NCBI GenBank assembly: GCA_964020085.1
Contig: OZ026608.1
Span: forward strand, 15,748,979 to 15,812,978
Length of the DNA stretch: 64,000 bases
DNA from: Micromussa lordhowensis
Lineage: Eukaryota > Cnidaria > Anthozoa > Scleractinia > Lobophylliidae
Reading direction: 5' to 3'
How positions within the stretch are numbered: the first letter of the stretch is position 1; each line of letters opens with the position of its first letter. The notes under the pieces were generated by a model. The model did not search any database. It was not told where the DNA came from and saw nothing but the letters and a program-made list of their open reading frames with translations. Made by a program: the position numbers and the translations under genes. Positions 58,676 to 64,000 of this stretch are shown in pieces.

Positions 58676-61600
58676 ATGATAGTTAAATCCAACGAGTCGG
58701 CACAAAATTTGATTTCCGGTTTGAGTTCGGAAGGCGAGAGATTTTACGAGGCAGCAACATATCCCATAAAGTTTTTGCTGAAGCTTTACCAAACTACAAT
58801 TATGGAACGAGAAATGCAGGAAATTACTGTCCAACCATCGAAGGCCCGGGCTGATGTTGGGAAAAGAATCATCGTTAGGGAACTGTCTTCCTCGGAATTT
58901 GGTTTCCAAGAGCTACCGGTATGTTGGTTTTAACACAAGTGCAATGATATTTAACGGACACAATAGTCAGTGATCGAATAAGAAGAGACGTTTGTTCCCT
59001 CATAGATCAAGCGGTACGGGGAATCGCCCCATGATTTGTCCTGGTTTAAGTTAAAATTTTGTACAAATGCTTGAAGCTTGATTTATTTACCTGAAATAGC
59101 CGTTTAAATTTCAACATAATTGAAAGAAACTCGTAACCTTAAACAATGCAATGACGGTAAAGAAAATGGAAATTGGCAGTTACTAAAATGAGAGATAACT
59201 TCCAATTTAATAAAGAAAAATTCAAGAAATGCAAACAAGTATAGCGATCGCGCGACGTACTGTATGAAATTTTAGTTTTTCTCTTCATAGATGAGGCATG
59301 GTGGGGGGGGGGGGGGGGGGTCCGATGGAGCTTAATTAATATTGTGAAACCAAGCAAAAAATACAGAAGCCTGAAGTTTTACACCAAAAATTACCTGGCA
59401 TCAAATTTCCTACCTCAAAAATACTTTAAATACATCGTATTGTCTTCTTTATCAGCATTTTTTCTGGAACGTACATGTTGCTGAAAAAAGTTTGAATGAA
59501 TAATTTCTGATCCACTGATGACAACAAAAATTTGCTCGGAGATGTCTAAACCCAAAAAATATGCTTATTTTATTTTTTTTGAAGACCTAGAAAAAAAATA
59601 TGTGAAAGACCTCTTGACCCCAAAAAAATACTGAGGCTGTAAATTTTCAACCCCAAAAATTATGTTGGACCCCAAGTAGCCCCCTCAGATTTGGATGTAC
59701 AGCCTATCATAATTGCTCAGTACTTTTCTAAGGACATTTAGTATCATTTAGCTACATTTCATTGCAGGTCAACTTGCAACTTAAAATATTCTCATACTTG
59801 GATGCAAAATCAGTTTGCACAGCAGCATTAACATGCCATTACTGGAGCATGCTCAGTGAGGACAAGGTATTGTGGATGAACTTGATGCAGCGCAACATGC
59901 CTAAGTGGAAGACTATGGGATATCAGTCATGCCCAGCAACATTCATGGAAGCCAGATCTGATTTGACTTTGAAACAAATGTGAGTAAAAATAACCAAGGA
60001 TCAACTTGATAGCAAGCTAGCGGAACAGGTCGTTGGTTCTCACTTTTCTAAATGTGTGATGCTTCCAATGATTTTTAACCCTCATGGAGAGGGGGTGGGT
60101 TGTGGGAGAGAGGGGTGGAGTCCCACACCTTTTTCTTCCATTGTCCACTGTGGGTTCACCCCCTTGATACTATTCCTGTTTGAAAACAATATAATTATAG
60201 ATTTAGTCAAGCCTAAAAGTGAAGCTCCTGGGCTAGGTTGTTCAAAGCCTGATTAAGATAACCCAGGGTAAGCGAGAATTTTGATTTGAGTTTTCTAACT
60301 TAACTGTGAGGTTTTTTGTTTATGTTGTCTGGCCTTCTGTTTTGAGTTTGAATAATCTCAAGGTCCTCAAAATTAATACACAAAAAAAGCTGTGAAAAAC
60401 ATTTGTATATGTTTAGAAAAATCCATACTTCAGTTAACTTTTCAAATCCTGGGTTGGGCTTCAGAGCAACCCAGCCCTAGGCCTGTTTACAACAAGGTAA
60501 CTTGACATTAGCCTGCTGCTGTGATCCAATCAAAAACCAGCACTAAATTGGTCATTAAAAGATCAGCGGTCAATGTGACCTCCATGAGCTCTAATCTTGA
60601 GCCTGCGACATGGTCATGTGATACTGGTCAGTGGATACCTTGTTTTGACAGGTGTCAACCTATTAGCTGTAATATGGTCGCCATCTTGCACAACTCCGTT
60701 ATCGTTGTTGTTGTGCGAATGCACCCATGATCAATACTGCAAGCCATGATAACCATCAATTCATGGGTTTCCTTTGCTTTCCTATATGGGTATGGAGCTC
60801 CGCTATTATGCAATATGCAAAATTGTACTATTTTCCCAGTTTTGAATCTACCCCCTAAGAACTTCCTCTTCTTGCACTTTCCTTTCCTAGCTTTATATAT
60901 CCGCCCAGTTTTCAACCGACCCCCTCCCACCTGCTATTTTGTTCCTGTCACTGCCAGTCTTCCCTCAAAAACATATTACAAATTTATTCAAGGCAGGCCT
61001 GTTAATTGTCACTCAATGAAATTATGAACTTAACTTGACTTTCTTTGCAGATACTTAAGATGCTGTCCAGCTTGTAGATCTTTAAGAAGAACCAGAGAAT
61101 CCTTTAAGTCGATTGTCTTCTACAACTTGCAGAACCTGTCTTCATTTTTCAAAAGAAAATCACCCCGGTTGGTCATGTTTGGTCCAGGTTTAGAGTCTGA
61201 TACTAAAGGTCTTGTGCGTCAACTACTCTGGGACTCAACATCGCCATTTGAAGTGACTGGCATGTTTCCTGGACAATTTGATGGTATTTAAAGATTTTCC
61301 TTTAGCTCAGTAATTCTAACCCCAAAAGGTTCTATGTTACTGAGTATATCTTATACAAGTACACGTTTTTATTGTAACTTATGTAAACTACAGAAACCAG
61401 CCCTTTTCTCACACTTAATAGTGATCTTTAACTTTCCTCTAATATAACAAACTAAATATCTGATCAAAAAGATAAAATGTAATTAAGACATTCACATAGC
61501 AGGCAGGAAAATGGCAGGTGGGGAAGAAAAGTGGTGACCTTACTAACAGTTGTGTGTGATAAAAAAAAGAACCTTCAATCCTACTTCATGTCCTATTTCT

Positions 61601-63542
61601 GCATCAAGGGAAATAGAATTATGAAATTTGTAAGTAAAAAGGTTCAACCCCACAAGAAACCTCTTAAAACAATGTTCCTTCATTATTTTATAGGTACTGG
61701 TTCTGGAGTTTGCTTGAAGTTTGATAACATGGAATTAAACCTGATTACACTTTATGCATCAAATAAGTAAGTAATAAAATCAATATTAAGTATATACATG
61801 CAAGTGTCTGGCAAACATTTATTTTGCTCTAAAGTGCCCATTTTATTCCAAGCTCCAGCATCGCAGCCTGCCATTTTAAAATTCCCCATACATTTCAAAC
61901 TCTAGGGTTTTTTTTATAGACTATACTGCTTAGGCATCATTATGACTGTTAAATGATTATAATTTATGAAACAATTTTTGGAGTGCCAGACCAACAGTAT
62001 ATCAAATAACTTATAATAAATTATTTGCCCACTTGCCAAACATATTTATTATGTCCACTTTTTTTACTCAAATGGTAACTATCTTGAGTTCTTTATGGAG
62101 TAATAATATAACAACCCATTAACATGGCCAGAGTGACTAAGTATTCCTCTTCATTTTTCAACAAAAGCAATCCACTCTTTAGATGATTTCCATGATACTA
62201 AATATTCAATCATCTATTTCAGGAAAGAGAGAGAAGCTAATGTGCAGCTTGGCAAGCAAAGATTCAGCAAACTGTTAGCTCCAACAGAAGGAGCACATAA
62301 TGACGATGATGATGACAATGAGGAGGAAAACAAGTCTCAACAAAGTGAGATTGATTTAAACCACCCAGTCAAAGAACTCTGCAAAACCGTTGACGCTTTT
62401 ATCTATGTTGTGGATTCTTCAGCGGACTCTCAAAGAGGTAATTTAAATAAAAAGCATTATTGTCTAAAATTCAGGAAAGGTATATAAGACATTAAGAATG
62501 AAAAAGGAGGATCAATAGAAGGTTTCATTCCAGTTTAACATTTTCTTTGGCTAAAGTGGTTAACTTGAAAAACAGTTATGTTTGCAAGTAAGATAAATTC
62601 TTATCAGGTTTACTGTCCTTTCAATCCTCTCCAAATAGTTAATGTAGGAGACACAGAATTGTCTGCCATGATGAACGAGAACTGGACACAAGCCAAAGCC
62701 CCTCTTCTAGTACTGTCTTGTGTTTCAACAGCAACAACACCCTCTTTGTCCTGTGCAACTGTCATAGAGCTTCTACAGCTTAGAAGACTTAACAGACCAT
62801 GGCAGGTGGGTTTCCTGTTTCTTATCCTTTGATTTCATTTCTTGAAGGTGGCATGGCCTAGTAGTTATGGCACTGAACTTGTTATTCAGAGGTCTCGGGT
62901 TCAAATCCTTCTCCCTGCGACTGGATAGATGTGTGTGCCATAGTCTCAAGGTGATCCCTTCCTTTGACTGAGGGTGATAGAAACAAGCGCCCTTCTAAAC
63001 ATAAGCTTAGCTTCAGGGATGTAGCCTGTGTAGCAAGCATTCCATAGGAGAGGGCAATCAAGCAAAGTCTGCTTAGTCATGCAAAAATTACAGTGACAGC
63101 AAAAAAATAATGGAGTCTTGGACAGCAGGTTAGAAACTCTTCTCTTGAATGGGAACGCTTGCCATGCAGGCTATCAAGTACCCTGGCTAAGAAAATTTCA
63201 CCAACTGAAAGGGGGCTTATCATCAGATGAAATTTTACTATCAAGAAAAGAACTGGGGAAATTGTCAAAGTGTTCAGGCCTGCCGAAAAGCTAGCTGGGC
63301 ATATCAGTGAGCCTGCATAGTTTTTAGCTCCTTCCCTGGTTCTGTGAAAGAAAGAAAAAGTTTCAACTAATGAGGGTAGAAACCCTTGCTATGATTTACA
63401 GTGTAAGTCAAATGGTTATCTTCTGACCTTTGCCATGATTATGACACAGTTTGTCATATATTTTCAGGTCAATTCAGCTTGTGTTGAAAACCTGGATGGA
63501 GTCCTGTCTGGTATCAAATGGTTGCTCAGTTTATCAAGTTGA
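58676..63542 (+). CDS. FBXO4: F-box only protein 4
   Basis: The seven exons 58676-58918, 59768-59979, 61051-61283, 61694-61766, 62223-62437, 62639-62805 and 63468-63542 join in frame to 405 residues (human 387). The F-box lies at about 80-125 (NLQLKIFSYLDAKSV; HYWSMLSEDKVLWMNLM). RCCPACRSLRRTRESFKSIV and PRLVMFGPGLESD match the central FBXO4 region. GSGVCLKF, VDAFIYVVDSSA, PLLVLSCVS and LLQLRRLNRPWQVN match the C-terminal domain with its small-GTPase-like fold. The protein is the substrate receptor of an SCF ubiquitin ligase; vertebrate FBXO4 targets TRF1 and cyclin D1 (known for homologues only). An acidic insert (DDDDDNEEEN, about residues 285-294) lies in the region before VKELCKTVDA. Intron 2 holds the 60196-60804 repeat. 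Confidence 0.95.
59303..59320. repeat. Poly-G tract
   Basis: Eighteen consecutive G in FBXO4 intron 1; a possible G-quadruplex and a likely assembly-error site. Confidence 0.9.
60196..60804. repeat. Dispersed repeat, copy 2 (partner 10658-11360)
   Basis: It has the same block order and orientation as copy 1, but with most CG dinucleotides turned to CA or TG. For example, GTCACGTGATACTGGTCAGC in copy 1 is GTCATGTGATACTGGTCAGT here. It lies in FBXO4 intron 2. Confidence 0.8.
62849..63060 (+). mobile_element. Fourth tRNA-derived SINE type
   Basis: The head GTGGCATGGCCTAGTAGTTA (A box) and CGGGTTCAAATCC (B box) is followed by a body of unknown origin (GATGTGTGTGCCATAGTCTC, CTTCTAAACATAAGCTTAGC). 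It is in FBXO4 intron 6, about 45 bp after exon 6. Confidence 0.6.
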
Positions 63543-63690
63543 TAGCTCTGGATATTATACAGGAACAATGCCATAACAAAATGATATATTGTTGACACCA
63601 AAAGTTATTATTATCACTTAGATAATTGTACATATATAAAAAACCTACTATGGAATATGGCTGATGTGTCTGCCTACTAGCGCAAAGAGT

Positions 63691-63723
63691 GATGATGATG
63701 ATGATGATGATGAAGATGATGAT
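63691..63723. repeat. (GAT)n microsatellite
   Basis: About eleven GAT units, one changed to GAA, in the presumed 3' UTR of FBXO4. TACATGTA follows at once. Confidence 0.95.
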
Positions 63724-63798
63724 ACATGTATGTAAAGAACTCGCAAAAAAACTTTTTAGAACTATACATTTTATATTAAAACGTTACATTGTAGTGTA

Positions 63799-63804
63799 AA
63801 TAAA
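63799..63804 (+). terminator. Poly(A) signal of FBXO4
   Basis: AATAAA lies 257 bases after the FBXO4 stop and about 40 bases before the stop codon of the convergent esterase gene. The two 3' ends are therefore very close or overlap. Confidence 0.6.
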
Positions 63805-63845
63805 ATTGAAGTTAAAAAAGTAATTGGTTCACGCTTCTCTTAGTG

Positions 63846-64000
63846 CTAGCACAGAAGGTGTCTCATATTCTCGTAGATTATTTGTGCCATTTTATTGTAG
63901 CCTTCCTCTGTAAAATGCAACCCGTCACTCCAGAATTTTTCCAAGTCCTCACTGCTCAAGCTCTGTTGAGGAAACTTTTCTGCCAAGTCACACAAGATGA
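63846..64000 (-). CDS. GDSL/SGNH-type esterase, C-terminal exon (partial)
   Basis: The minus-strand frame runs in from the window edge and stops at 63846. The 50 residues contain FWSDGLHFTEEGYNKMAQII. This is block V of GDSL/SGNH hydrolases, with the catalytic Asp and His in DGLH. The closest family by pattern is the isoamyl acetate-hydrolysing esterase (IAH1) group, which cleaves short-chain esters; this assignment rests on the C-terminal block only. The 5' part is outside the window. It converges with FBXO4. Confidence 0.75.
   Translation of the reverse strand, partial: ILCDLAEKFPQQSLSSEDLEKFWSDGLHFTEEGYNKMAQIIYENMRHLLC

Noticed and set aside
1..64000. CRISPR array, operon or phage features
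   Set aside because: No regularly spaced short direct repeats with unique spacers are present. Genes are intron-rich and individually spaced, and repeats are eukaryotic SINEs, LINEs and MITEs.

Overview
The window reads as nuclear DNA of an anthozoan cnidarian, most likely a stony coral. This is inferred from intron-rich animal genes with GT-AG junctions, a secreted PAN/EGF/TLDc protein architecture, and a very high load of tRNA-derived SINEs, small inverted-repeat elements and LINE/LTR remnants. No bacterial, phage or CRISPR features were seen, and the species cannot be fixed from sequence alone.

Gene layout: (1) 959-6392 (+), a secreted PAN-EGF-EGF-TLDc protein in six exons. (2) 12897-36090 (-), a complete MAP3K1 (MEKK1)-type kinase in 17 exons with SWIM, RING, helical middle and kinase regions; all exon phases join into 1115 codons. 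(3) 36592-44080 (+), an unrecognised 635-residue disordered protein, head-to-head with the kinase across about 500 bp, carrying two KRVSF motifs. (4) 45697-49505 (-), ribosomal protein eL37 (RPL37), whose first coding exon is just the ATG. (5) 49463-57074 (+), an unrecognised 228-residue coiled-coil protein whose first coding exon overlaps the RPL37 start in antisense. (6) 58676-63542 (+), the F-box protein FBXO4. (7) 63846-64000 (-), the C-terminal end of a GDSL/SGNH esterase running off the window. FBXO4 and the esterase converge. Genes 2/3 and 4/5 diverge. There is no operon-like organisation.

The rest is introns and intergenic DNA dominated by repeats. One SINE family with a tRNA-like head near GGTGGCCTCATGGTTAG occurs at least nine times. 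Several copies show target-site duplications and nesting: SINE in SINE, SINE in MITE, and a TIR element inside a SINE. Many short non-autonomous DNA elements with terminal inverted repeats or long foldback arms lie in the introns. Remnants of non-LTR retrotransposons, a Ty3-like LTR element, hAT-like elements and a possible Crypton-like fragment are also present.

No convincing new multi-gene system was found. The best leads are the antisense overlap of RPL37 and gene 5, the paired KRVSF (PP1-type) motifs in the orphan protein, the repeated TT-x-IP-x-x-PR motif in gene 5, a SINE inserted at a splice donor, the inverted first-exon-like duplication inside the RPL37 intron, and strong over-representation of the octamer TACATGTA. 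All exon models come from reading frames and splice signals by eye, with no transcript evidence.
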